Shown: positions 40,210-53,056, numbered from the stretch's first letter. The stretch is 64,000 nucleotides of DNA from Rhizophagus irregularis (GCF_026210795.1 NC_089438.1:372001-436000); one strand, 5' to 3'. Translations and numbers: made by a program. The notes: generated by a model not told the origin, from the sequence alone.

Positions 40210-42998
40210 GTGACAAATTAATGACAAGAATTAATACGATTATAAAGAAAAGAGCTGGGCTAGCTAGGACAACTCCCAATTTTATAATTTATGAAAAAGA
40301 TATCTTAGGAGTTAAACATATTTATGACCTACAGATGGAAATGTTATGTAAGAATTTGTTATATCAAGCGAACGGGAATAACAAATTAAAAATTTTATTT
40401 AAAATTAAAATGATCCAAGAACAGAAAAAGTTATGGACCTCGAGATGTCCTGGTGAATTAGAAATAACGAATTATAGGAAAAACAACTGGATCATATCGG
40501 CATTAAAAGCATTAAATAACGAAAAAATAAAAATTTGTAATCATGAAATAAAAGATTTTAAAGATAATCACAGAATAAAAGGAGGGAACATAGATTTAAT
40601 AGAATTAATCGAAGAAAAAGAATTTGCGACAAGTGCACAATCAAGGAAATCGAAAAATATAATGTTTTTAGAAGATTTATTGGAGGCGGACGGCATTACT
40701 TTATTAAAGTGGAAGCACTTATGTAAGGAACAAGGATTGAACATGAAAGGTAAAATACCGAAATGGTTCAAAAATTTAGAACACAAATTATTAGCAGATG
40801 AAAGTGGACAAGTAAGAAAAATAAAAAATGAATTTATAGGACAATCACAAAAAGAAAATATTCACGTCAATTTGTTTGATGAAAACGAAAAACAAGATAA
40901 AAGTAGCATTATAACTTGGAACGACAAAGGTGAATTTCCGATATTTAGTATAGATAGAAAAAAATCGCAGAGCAAAAAATATAAAAGAATAGGTATACAT
41001 TTAATACTAGTCGGAGACCATTATGACCTACACAATTCACCTCGATTAGAAGAATGCAAAGGATGCTACAGAAATATTAGTAAGAAAAAGGGGAACAATG
41101 AATGTCTAATATATATAGAAAATGAAATAAGTAGGAAAATAGACAGAAGAAAAGAAGAAAATGATATTAAACCATACGAAACTCTAAATAACATAATTAA
41201 GAAAAATGAGTGGTTACGATCCTACACAATAGAAGAAAAAAGAGATGAGTTATATAATAAAAAGATAGAATTAATAGATAAGATAATAAAAACGAACGAA
41301 GAAAATTTCACAAAACTAATTAAAAATAGTATTTTCGAAGAAAATCAATTAAACTTGGAAACAAAACAGAGATTTTGCATATTAATAGACATTAAAAAAA
41401 AGAAATGGGATATAAATGTTGAAGGTAAACGAATTTATAGTTATAACGTAATTTGGAAAATCTTTGTATTAGATACCAAAGGAAATACAAATGAAGAATT
41501 GATATTTTTAGCGAACCATGAGTGTAATAACGAAAACGAATTTAAACTTATTTTACGAAGTATAATAGTGGGAATTTTGCTAATTAGTGAGAATAGCGAA
41601 GTAATTTTAGGAATTAATGAGAAAGTTAACAGATTAATATTTGAATTTATTAACAATTTCAGCAATAGGAAAAAGATAGATAGTGAATTTTATCTTGAAC
41701 TTTTATTTTTAGAAGAATTTTTAGAAATGAATAATATCGAATTAATAGAAGAAAATGAAAAAATATATAGAATCATAAAAGAAAAAAGAAAAGAGATGCA
41801 AGAAATGCTAAAAAATAAGAATATAATTAATACGATAAAATATAATTTTGAATTAATAGATGAAGGTTTGACAACGAACGAATACAATTTAATTTGGAAT
41901 AATAGATTAATAACAGGAGGATTTCGTTCTTGGAGAAAATCAGTAACGAATGCAATGTGGAAAAATGAAATTTTGAATAGTGAAAAACTAGAAGATTTAT
42001 TCATGTACAATTATAGAAAAGAATTTGATTGGATTACAAGTCTAGAATTTATCAGTAACAGAGTAGAATTTTCACAAAGACAATGCGGTGCCAAAGATAC
42101 GATCGATCGATCATATAGAATTAAAAATTTGCTCAAAGAACAACCCACATATAAAATTTTATACAAAAGAAATACTAATAAAATAGATACAGATAAATGT
42201 ATAAGATGTGGGAAAAAAGAACAAGAAGATTGGGAACATATATGGACATGTGAAGATAATGAATTCTCAATCGATGAAATTATACGAGAATCACCATATA
42301 AATTTGAGAAAATTCTTTTAGAATCCAACCAAAGCGAAGAATTAGATATATTAAGAAACTATAATTGTGAATTTATTAACATAATTGAAAGCCCATCAAA
42401 TATTTTACTAGGGAAAGGTAGAAAATGGGAAGTGATCAGAGGAATATATAACAATAAATTTAATGATTTATCAAAAGAGAAGAAAGTTAAAGACCTGATT
42501 AAAAAGCTCTGGATTTTTACATACGAAGAAATAAAGAAACGTATATGGATTCCGAGATGCGAAGAAATAAAAAGATTGGAAGACAAAGCTCAAATAAAAA
42601 AATCAGATTTAAGGAGGAAAAGAGACGGAAAAGAAATTCTGACGGAAGAATTTCGAGATATACAATTAGATAAAATTAAAAAACAAAAAACAACAGAAAA
42701 ATTAGAAGAAAAAAACGAAAAAAATAAAATTAAAAAAACAAATTAGTATAGTAACGTTAGATAAAATGAAAGGATCAATTACAGATGGAAATAATATAGC
42801 TAGATCTTGGGATACAACTATTAAGATAGCGAATAGTTAAATTTAGTTTTAGCATAGATAGATTTAGTTATAGTTTGATAAATACTTAGTTATAGGGTTT
42901 GATGAATATCAGGCTCTAGGTGTTTAATTTTAATTATGTATCTTATGATTAAATATAATTAATAAAACGCGTTACTATTTAAAAAAAAAAAAAAAAAA
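40210..42998 (+). mobile_element. 5'-truncated non-LTR (LINE-type) retrotransposon
   Basis: It is bounded by an 18-base target duplication AGATTTTAATTACTGAAA (40192-40209 and 42999-43016) and ends in a poly-A tract of about 19 bases just before the right copy. These are hallmarks of target-primed reverse transcription. The open frame reaches back to the left junction, so the 5' part (most of ORF2) is missing. It sits inside the long-TIR element and disrupts no recognisable gene. Confidence 0.93.
40212..42746 (+). pseudogene. C-terminal part of a LINE ORF2 (RT tail, RNase H-like region, zinc finger)
   Basis: The frame is open from the insertion junction to TAG at 42744-42746. The ATG at 40221 is internal, giving 841 residues. 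The first ~30 residues, 'KLMTRINTIIKKRAGLARTT', fit the segment that follows reverse transcriptase in fungal LINEs. About residues 380-520 resemble an RNase H fold ('FCILIDIKKKKWDI', 'SEVILGINEKVNRLI'), but the usual TDS motif reads GIN, so activity is doubtful. Near 655-680 is 'CIRCGKKEQEDWEHIWTC', a CxxC..H..C zinc knuckle typical of LINE C-termini. The tail is Lys/Glu-rich. The long uninterrupted frame implies a young insertion. No reverse-transcriptase catalytic core is present, so it cannot transpose alone. Confidence 0.75.
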
Positions 42999-43799
42999 AG
43001 ATTTTAATTACTGAAAAAATTCTGTTTTTAGAATACTTATAAAAATGGAAATGTGAAGAGTATTTAAAGTATTTATTATATAAGGTGATAAATTTTTGCT
43101 ATGATTATATAAGAAAAATTTTGTAATAATACTAAAAAAGCTATTTATTACAGACATTATACTTTCTATTTTTTATTTTCAATAATTAATCTGTTATTAT
43201 TTATTATTAGCTAGTGGTAATGTTGTAGGCTAAATTTTAACAATTGTTTAAACTGCTAAATTTTATTTTAGATAATTTTACCTAAAATGCAAATTAATAA
43301 AATTTTTTTTTTTAATAAATTTTTTATATTTTTTCCAATAAGTCTCTCCAATATTTGCCTTTAATATCCTTTTTATATTATTTTATTATAAGTAAATTTA
43401 TTCATTACATATATAATGCATTACACTTTCCTTTTTGAAAAATGTCTAAAGTAGAAGTAAATTATATAATTTCAAAAAAAAATTTTTTTCTAAATAAAAT
43501 TTTCACCATATATATAAAATAATACAATCTTTTAAACATATACAATATATTAAATGTACTATTTTAATCTGCTCTATAAGTTTACTTAAAATACAAAATG
43601 AGGTTTTAAATGCCATTTTCTTGTTTTTCTATTTTTGGATATAATTAGCAAAATCTTCGTTTAAATATAAAGTTAAAAATAGTATTTAAAAACTATTTTT
43701 TTTCTTTAAGTAAACTTATAAAACAGATTAAGATATGCTTATTTTATGATTTCAAATTTATATTAATTTTAATTTATAAAAAAAAGAATATTTATTAAA

Positions 43800-45230
43800 A
43801 CAATTTATTAAAAAGAATATTATATAAGTTTTATCATATATTGCTTTTTCTTTATTAAAAATATTAATATATTGCTTAAATACAGATATTGGAAAATGCT
43901 AGCCATTAGTAAAATTGAAAATCATTTTGTATAATTGAAAATAATTTGACAAAAAAAACAAAAAAAAATTAAAAAGTTTATTAAGAAAAAAGTTAAAAAG
44001 TTTTTTAAGAAAAATTAAAAGATAAAATATAATAATTATAAAAAAATTTATTAAAAAGAATATTAAATAAGTTCATTATATATTGTATATATTGTTTTCT
44101 TTTTATTAAAAACATATTTAATATATTACTTAAATACAAATATTAAGCCATTAGTAAAATTAATAATTATTTTGTATAATTAAAAATTTGTTAAAAAAAA
44201 AAATTAAAATGTTTATTAAAAAAATTAAAAAGCTTATTAAAAAAAAATTAAAATGTTTATTAAGAAAAATTAAAAAGTTTATAAAAAAAGTTTATTATAA
44301 TTTATTAAAAAAAATATAAAAATTATTTAAAAAAAATATTATATAAGTTTTATTATATATTGCTTTCTTTTCATTAAAAACATTAATATATCGCTTAAAT
44401 ACAGATATTGGAAAATGCTAGCTATTAGTAAAATTGATAATTATTTTGTATACAGTCAACCCTTGATATAGTGAATTTTTCAGACAACTATAATAAATTT
44501 CCCCTTGTTATAATGAATTAACCAATTAAATTTCTTAAAATCTTCACTATAACTATATAGTGAAGTTGAGGTCTGGAATCTAGGGTTCGTTATAACAAGG
44601 GTTGATTGTAATTGAAAATTTGATAAAAAAAAAAAAATTAAAATGTTCATTAAGAAAAATTAAAAAGTTTATAAAAAAAGTTTATTGTAATTTATTAAAA
44701 ATTATTTAAAAAGAATATTAATCATATATTGCTTTCTCACTATTAAAAATATTAATATATCATTTAAATACAAATATTGGAAAATGCTAGTCATTAGTAA
44801 AATTGATAATCATTTTGTATAATTGAAAATAATTTGACAAAAAAAACAAAAAAAAATTAAAAAGTTTATTAAGAAAAAAGTTAAAAAGTTTTTTAAGAAA
44901 AATTAAAAAATAAAAATATAAAAATTATAAAAAAATTTATTAAAAAGAATATTAAATAAATTCATTATATATTGTTTTCTTTTCATTAAAAACATATTTA
45001 ATACATCACTTAAATATAAATATTTATTTTGTATAATTGAAAATTTGATAAAAAAACAAAAAAAAATAAAAATTATTAAAAATTTTATTAATATAAATTT
45101 TATCATATATTGCTTTTTCTTCATTAAAAATATGTATTATTCAAATACAAATATTAGAAGATACCAGCCATTGGTAAAATTGATAATTATTTTGCATAAT
45201 TAAAAAATTAATATAATGCTAATAATAATA
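43800..45230. repeat. Degenerate tandem repeats inside the long-TIR element
   Basis: Words such as 'TTTTGTATAATTGAAAAT', 'GGAAAATGCTAGCCATTAGT' and 'CATATATTGCTTTCT' recur about every 210-270 bases (landmark near 43926, 44170, 44443, 44812, 45024, 45190), with A/T-rich 'AAAAATTAAAAAGTTTATTA' filler. These are about five or six decayed units and are non-coding. Confidence 0.75.
44453..44608. mobile_element. 156 bp pogo/Tigger-like MITE with visible empty site
   Basis: The termini are inverted: CAGTCAACCCTTG (left) and CAAGGGTTGATTG (right). TA flanks both sides (44451-44452 and 44609-44610). The flanks join as 'TTTTGTA-TA-ATTGAAAA', exactly the uninterrupted sequence found in neighbouring tandem units, so the pre-insertion site can be read directly. 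No open frame. Confidence 0.88.
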
Positions 45231-45453
45231 ATAATAATTATTATTATTATTAAAAAAAATTAAAAAGTTAAAGTTTATTAAAAGTTTATTATTTTGATGA
45301 TTGCATTCTATTGGATGGATATAGCTTATGATAATTTGTTTATATGGTATATGAACTTAATATTAATAAAGTATATATAGATCATTAAAAAAAAAATTAA
45401 AAGTTTATTAAAAAAAATTAAATTTTTTTAATTAATAAAGAATATAAAAAATT

Positions 45454-46155
45454 TATAATGCTGGCCGGAATTAAGTGATCGCCATGTAAATTTCCTTTTT
45501 TGGAGTATTTGTGAAACCAAATTTCCAATTTTTTGCGAGAAGCAAAATTTCCTTTTTTGGAAATTTGTGTAACGTTACATTAATATTTTTCTTAAATCCG
45601 GCCAGGATTACTCCAATTTTTGGTAAAAATAAATATTAACACATGATTTCGGAATTCGGGTAAATAGTTTAGCCACCAGATTTGTTAAAAAAATATTTTT
45701 AAACAAAATTTCTGTATAAGGAGATTATAATTCTGGCTGGCACTATAAATTAAATATTGTGCGACGTAGATCCCTTACATAAAAGGAAAATTTCCTTAAA
45801 AGGCGATTTTCAAATTCAAAATTTCGAAATTTCGAAATTTCAAAAATCTTAAAAAAAATTTCCTTTTATGGTAATTTTTTTTTGAAATTTCGAAATTTTG
45901 AAATTTTGAACTTTTAAAATCGCCTTATAAGGAAATTTTCCTTTTATAGGATAGATCTACGTTACACAAAACGTCCAAAAAAGGAAATTTGGTAATACAA
46001 ACTTCTTTATTTGGACATTTGTGTAACGTTACATTGCCATAAAAGGAGATTTTCCTTATAAGGAGAATCTCCTTATAAGGAGATTTTAAAATTCAAAAAT
46101 TCGAAAAATCAATTTTTCGAAATTTTGGCACTTTTCATCCAAACGGTACACCGTA
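45454..46155 (-). repeat. Right terminal inverted repeat of the 6.9 kb element
   Basis: Reverse complement of 39258-40031, lacking ~90 bp. It ends CAAACGGTACACCGTA. A few substitutions separate it from the left repeat, so the insertion is not brand new. Confidence 0.92.
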
Positions 46156-46161
46156 GGTAAT

Positions 46162-47164
46162 CTACAATATTGATATTATTCGTCTATTCAATTTGTTTAT
46201 TCCCAAAATAAAAATTTCATGTCTTCAAGGTATTACTTTAACTGAACTATTCAAGGTGCTATATAATGCATCATAAGTGCGGGTCTGAGACTCTCTCATT
46301 ACAATCATAGTAGATAATAGTAGCGGGTTTAAAGCTTTAAATTTGTAACAGCATCATATTTCAACCTAAGTCAAGCAAAAGTCATTAGATATTATTTACA
46401 TTACTGTATTTACATATAGCTATCTAAAATGGTTTTCATCATCCAAACCTATCAAATTAAATTTATATTAAAATTTTTTATTATTTATTATATGAAAAGA
46501 ATGATAATTATTACAATAAAACAAATTACATTTATTTTCCAAACTCTTATAAATTGACCAACAAAAAATGTCCTTTTCACATTTATGAAGAATTATTTCA
46601 TTTTTTTTAATAGTTATCCAAAAATTATAAATAACAGATTCAAGCAATAATAGAATCATTATCTATTATTTGAAGTTTACGTGAAATATCCAAATTACAT
46701 GTTTATACAATTACGAAAATAATATCGATGAGATCAATTATTTCAACAAACAATTTTTAGTTAATTTAATCTTATTGAAGTATTAGAAATGTGACTTAAA
46801 TTATTTTTAGAAATGATTCTGTATTTATATGAAATTTTTATGATTTTATTTTAATTTCATATATAATTTCATTGAGAATTCAGCTGCTTGAATGATCGGC
46901 ATTCCAGGAATTATTGGCTGAAATTATTTTTCTTTTATGCTGATCAAATTTCGTAACAAGTATTTTATTGATTAACTATATATAGAATTTTTAAATTTTT
47001 AAATCAAATTTGTTGTGTTACATATGCTGCATAAGGGGCTTATTTGAATAAAATTTATCCGAACTCCGCAAATTTTATTTTTAAAAAATTTTTTTACGTT
47101 CGTTATACTATATGTTAACGTTATCCTTGAATTTAATAAATAAATTGTAATCTATATATATATA
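46162..47164 (+). promoter_or_regulatory. Upstream region of kinase 4
   Basis: From about 46900 it matches the upstream DNA of kinase 3, including 'ACTATATATAGA' and an AAATTTTTTTACGTT segment before the ATG. The first ~700 bases show nothing recognisable. Confidence 0.45.
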
Positions 47165-48989
47165 ATGGAAGTATCAAAAATGAATCCTAAAGAAAATAAA
47201 AGAAATTTATGGAACGATGTAAATTATAATGAGTATCAGGTAAAACATTTCATTTATTATTAATAATTTGATATTATTAAATTTTTAGTAATTTTAATAA
47301 TTTTTTTTATCATTTATTTTAAAAGCGACATGTTACAATTTCTGCTATTAGTTCATCTACTGAATCAACAAAAGAAGTAGATAATAAAATAGTTTATATG
47401 GAAGATTTAGAAAAAAGAAAACAAGTATATGGAATATGTGGAGAATGTAATGAACCTGGCACAGGACAATATTGGTGTCAACCTTGTAATGCTAAAAGAT
47501 TTAAGGATAACTTTAAAAATTGGACTAGTGGAAATAAATATATTGATGAATTTATACAACAATCACAACTTAATGCTGTACATTATTCAAGATATCTCGA
47601 ATGGATACCCTTTGAAAATTTTAAAGATATTACTTATATTACCAAAGGTGGATTTGGTAAAATTTATTCGGCTGAATGGCCTGAAGGATATATTTATTTT
47701 TGGGATATTAAAAATCAAAACTGGAAGAAGTGTGGCAGTAAAGTTGCATTAAAAAGTTTGGATAATTCTTCTTGTATAAGTACAGAATTTTTAAATGAGG
47801 TAATAATTAAAATAATAAAATAATTTATTACATAAATTTTGTTTATGAATTTTAAAATTTTCTTCCTTCAATATTTTTATTAGATTAGATCTCATCTTCA
47901 GATTTATGTTTGGGATGTTATTCCATGTTTTGGAATAACTCAAGATCCAGATACCAAAAATTATATGATGGTTTTAATGTATTGTGAATATGGAAATTTG
48001 AGAAATTACTTTCTAAATAAAGAATCAGATTATTATTTAAAAATTGAGAATTTAAAGGGAATTGCCAGTGGACTTCTAGATATCCATAATGCTGGAAAAG
48101 TTCATAAAGACCTTCATTCAGGGAATATATTATTTAATTATATTCCATATATAAGTGATTTAGGAATGTGTCAACCAGCAAATAATGAAGAACAATCAGC
48201 TAAAAAAGAAGGAGTTTATGGAGTATTACCTTATATGGCACCAGAAGTTTTACGTGGATATCAATATACCAAAGCATCTGATATTTATTCATTTGGAATA
48301 ATTATGAATGAATATATATCTGAAGAAACTCCTTATAACAATATTCCTCATAATTCTGCTTTAACTATTAAAATATGTAAAGGACTTAGACCAAATATTT
48401 TTAAATATACACCGAAATTACTTGCAGATTTGATTACTAAATGTTGGGATGCTAAAGCAGAAAATAGACCAACTGCTGAGGAATTGTATCAAACATTAAG
48501 TAAATTGCATAGCCACAAATATGATATTAGTTCTCAAGCAAATGAATATGATGATAAAATCAAATTAAACAGAACAAGTGAAAAAAGATCTAAAAACATT
48601 CAAACACATCCACAAGCAATCTATACTAGTAGACTTTTAAATTTCAAAAATCTTCCAGAACCAGTAAATTCAGGTAATTTAATTTAAACTTTATTTGGTA
48701 ACCAAAAAAAATGTTTACATTACTAATAAACTTTATTTTTGAATAGACGTTGCTAAAACAGCATTACGTAAGTAATTATTTCTATTGACAATCAATATAA
48801 TTAATAAATCTTTATATTGTTCTAATAATATATTAATTAATTTATAGATTCAGAATGTTTAGATTGTCAATTAGACGAATTAGGTAAGATATTTATTCTG
48901 TAGTTCTTTATTTTGCTAATATTTATTAATTTGCTTATTTTGTAGATCTTGATGAAATTAATCAAGATGAAGAAAATAATACTGAATGA
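47165..48989 (+). CDS. TKL-type protein kinase with zinc-ribbon-like N-terminus (kinase 4)
   Basis: Six exons (47165-47239, 47326-47799, 47884-48673, 48747-48767, 48848-48883, 48946-48989) sum to 1440 bases, 479 residues. Seen: MEVSKMNPKE start; C63/C66..C76/C79 ('CGEC..WCQPC'); 'FKNWTSGN'; Gly loop 'KGGFGKIY' (about 132-139); ATP-binding Lys 168 ('VALKSL'); 'HKDLHSGN' (catalytic Asp 259, Asn 264); DLG (275-277); 'MAPEVLRG'; 'CWDAKAENRPT'. HRD is HKD, but the Asp is kept, so activity is plausible. Three micro-exons (21, 36, 44 bases) encode an acidic tail 'ECLDCQLDELDLDEINQDEE'. If the third intron is retained, translation stops after 'NSGNLI'. Kinase 3 lies ~10.2 kb upstream in the same orientation. 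Confidence 0.88.
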
Positions 48990-50127
48990 TTTTTTTTATG
49001 AGAATCAAAGAATTTAGTTTAATTAGCATTATATTATTAAATTATTTCTTTTATACTAACTATATTTATTGTAATAGTATTTTGGTTAATAAAAATAAAT
49101 TATAAATTGGTTAATTATTGACTGTTCATCTACTATGTAAATTAATGTAATCTTTAAACTATCAAACTATCAGAATATTAATAGTAACTTTATTTTTGAC
49201 GTAAAAGATTTAATATACAAATTCTCACTTATTGAATAAATTTATTATTATTTTTTTTACTTGATTATGTATAAACGATAATTTTGAGCACAAAATATAA
49301 AATGAATATAAGATGAAATCTAATAAGTGATAATATATTGATTGTTTTATGTTCATTATCTTCATTAAAGATATATTATTAACATTTTCGCAATTTGAAT
49401 GAATATGAACTATTTATGAACTGGTTGCACAGATCAAACACACTGAACATAACAAAAATTAAAGAAAATATGTCAACATTTCTGCTGAAAATAATAATTA
49501 TGAAATTTCAAATTACTTTTTTATAACTATTTTTTTTTAAAAAAAAAAAATACATTTTTCTGGTTCTTATAGACCGAAATTTTTAAAAATATGATGGAAA
49601 CACACGATTTACCTTCTTTTTTTTTCAAACCGAAAGAAAATTGATTTTTTATTTTCATTTTTTTTTCAAACTAAGAAAAAAGATAATTTTAATCGGTTTC
49701 AAAATATTTTATTTTTCAGTTTTTTAAAGCCAAATCATTTTTTTATTATTATTATTCATTTTTTTTTATTTAACTTCCTCAATTTTTTTTATTTATTATT
49801 ATTCAATTTTCACTGTATTTATTTATTTATATAAATTAACACTGATAATCTAATACTGATCGTTAAACTTATTTAAACTACATTAATCCTGTTGCAACGA
49901 AACAAGTTACAGCTAGTTCTTTGATTGCTATTTTTGTTTGTTAGTAAAAACCTAAAAGTTGGCAAATGATTTTTCGGTGATGAGCGCACAAACTGATTGA
50001 CACATATTTTCTAATGTACCGGCAGTACAGATACAGTACTTTAAGCAAAAATTTATTGTTAAAATTTTCGATAAATAATTTCAGACTATAATAAATATAT
50101 ACTCATATAATATAATCATTTTAAGAT
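48990..50127. other. 3' flank of kinase 4 and an orphan upstream block
   Basis: Up to about 49205 it matches the 3' flank of kinase 3 (38805-39020). From about 49540 to 49925 it matches the DNA upstream of kinase 3 ('CGGTTTCAAAATATTTTATT', 'AACGAAACAAGTTACAGCTA'). No kinase follows; the similarity ends and hAT-derived DNA begins. Confidence 0.55.
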
Positions 50128-52126
50128 TTAATGATGAATTGATTTTAAATTCTTACTATTTTGCTTTAAAAATATCATATATTTAAATAATTCAGAATTA
50201 TCTTTGTCAATTAAATTATTTGCATTAGAAAACAATTTCTCATTAATAGTTGAAGTTGTATAAACAGACAAATACTTCATAGCAAGATCGCATAAAATAG
50301 GAAATTTATCTTTTCTTTCTTTCCACCATATAAAGGGATTGCATTCCAAATCAATTTCTTCTAAATTTAAGTATTCAGTAACCTCATTAACATGTATGGG
50401 AAAAGCTGGTTTCTTCAAACTAGCTAAGATTGAACTTGTTTTCTGTTGGCTTTGCTTAATATCCACATTTTTATCAGGTTCAATTTCCATTGTTGATCTC
50501 ATTTCTCTATATTTTTTATACAATAAATCTTCAACTGCATATCTTTTTGAACTGGATACAAAGGATAAATTTTTTATCCTAGGATCTAAAATACTAAAAA
50601 AAATGAAATTTGGGTCCAAAATATCTTTCCAATAATGATCTATAGCAGCAGAAAGATTAAGCTTTATTCTATCAATAAGTCCAGTACAATCTACAAGTTC
50701 ATTAATTTGAATTCTTCTGTTACGATCTGTTACTTCATCTTCAAAATTAATTTCCATATTATTCCCACTTTCAGAACAAAATTTATTTTTGATTTCAAGT
50801 AATACAGGATTAATTAAAGAATAGGTGTTGTTTCCTTTCAAAAGTTCAGTAATTTCTAAAAATGGGTCTAAAATTGATTTAAGATCCCGAATCAAATTCA
50901 TTTCATTTTGTGTCAACCTGATTTTTTCAAACGTTCTATAATCTTTTATAGCAAAACAATCAGAAGAATATTGTGATGGAAAATTCATAATAGTATGTAA
51001 AAGTTCTGCAGGATTCTGTGATATATATAATTATCAATACACGTTTTTAAAAAAAAATTTTAAAAAATACTTTGATATACTTACAATATTTTCTTCTTCT
51101 TCTTCAAGAAACTCGTTTTGTTTCAAACAGTCTACATAACGCTTAACACGTGCAATCAATATTTCAGCTGGTTTTACTGCTCTTTCAATTACTAAATGTA
51201 ATGTATTCGCAGTACAACCTAACCAGTTTACTTTTCCCATGTCAAGAATTGCTTTCTTAACGTTACTTTTGTTATTTGTTGTAATAGTAAATATCAAATC
51301 ACGAATTTTCTATCTGGTCAACACATCTTTAAGAGCATCCAATATATGTTCTGAAGTGTAAGGATATCTAACACAAGCTAATGTTGCTTCACGTAATTCA
51401 AATTTTTTATCCAAAAATGAGCAAGTTATACCCATGATTTTTAGCCTTCCAAAGATCCACTGCCAAAGAAATAGAAGTTGCTTCATTCTTGATAAATTGT
51501 TGAAGTTGAGAAAATGAAGTGTCATAGGATGTATAAATAATTGAGCTTATATTTTCCTGACGTGGCATATTAAAAGTAGGATCAAATTTATAAAATAATT
51601 GACGGAATTTTGAACTCGCAATAACATTTATAGATTGGGAATCTTCTATTATCCAATCAGCAAATAATTTCCATAATTCTTCTTGGTTGTCTTCAGGGCG
51701 TTTATCTGCACCTGATATCTGCCGTTTTTTGAAAGTTTTTGGATATGAAAGATCTGATGATCATTAATTATAAATTATAGATCGGTAGATAAATTCTTAA
51801 AATAACACTTTTTTTTTAATTAATTATAAGAATAAACAAACCTTTGTGATGTTATGATAGTTTATTAAATGATTTATTGCATCTTTAATTGGCTCATCAC
51901 GCATGATGTAAGTTTTACCACACGGAGAATCAGAATCTTCTATTACTTTACAAACCATTACTTTACAGAGTATACCATTTATTTCCTTGGTTTCTTCCTT
52001 CCAATATTTCCAAATCCATTTAGCAGCATTATTGTATGCATTCGCTACATTGTATGGTGTTTCAAGCTGTTCTTTTTGCTGTTCTTCAATAATACTTGAA
52101 TTATCACCTTATTCGGAAAAAGACAT
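50128..52126 (-). pseudogene. hAT-family transposase, decayed
   Basis: Read on -, the fragments come in the order expected for a BED-finger hAT transposase. First is a BED-like zinc finger (52108-51850: 'AAKWIWKYWKEE', C..C, 'NHLINYH'). Next are 'SKFRQLFYKFDPTFNMPRQE', 'ISLAVDLWKAKNHG', 'GITCSFLDKKFELREATLAC', 'TTNNKSNVKKAILDMGKVNW', 'LGCTANTLHLVIERAV', and the RNase H-like remainder. The C-terminal dimerisation segment is 'EIDLECNPFIWWKERKDKFP' with 'MKYLSVYTTSTINEKLFSNA'. Lesions: TAA after 'MSFSE' (52109-52111), a frameshift near 51437, and TAG at 51310-51312. A GTAAGT..CACAG intron separates 51088 from about 51014. The Asp of the usual 'TDNxxN' is Asn. It is inactive. Terminal repeats were not found. 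Confidence 0.85.
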
Positions 52127-52182
52127 TAAAAAATAAAAAACATTATATAAATCATTAAAAATAAACGAGATTTTCAAAACTT

Positions 52183-53056
<874 letters not shown>

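Larger units (their letters stand above)
39258..46155. mobile_element. 6.9 kb long-TIR element with 6-bp target duplication
   Basis: The ends are inverted repeats: left 39258-40031 (774 bp) and right 45454-46155 (702 bp), starting TACGGTGTACCGTTTG. They are highly similar over their length except for a ~90 bp indel. Perfect 6-bp direct repeats GGTAAT flank the element (39252-39257 and 46156-46161). The TIRs are packed with smaller palindromes such as TGTAACGTTACA, CTCCTTATAAGGAG and repeated TTTCGAAATTT. Without the nested LINE (40210-42998) the element is about 4.1 kb and has no open frame, so it is non-autonomous. A 6-bp duplication with long TIRs recalls Polinton/Maverick ends, but size, content and terminal bases do not fit. 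Its superfamily is left open. Confidence 0.9.

Noticed and set aside
40221-42746. The 841-codon frame as a novel gene or the transposase of the 6.9 kb TIR element
   Set aside because: The frame opens to the left junction. An 18-base target duplication and a poly-A tail bound the segment, and LINE-type C-terminal motifs are present. It is a nested 5'-truncated LINE.
39258-46155. A Polinton/Maverick virus-like element, from long TIRs and a 6-bp duplication
   Set aside because: No DNA polymerase B, integrase, ATPase or capsid-like frame is seen. The element is far too short and its termini do not start AG.
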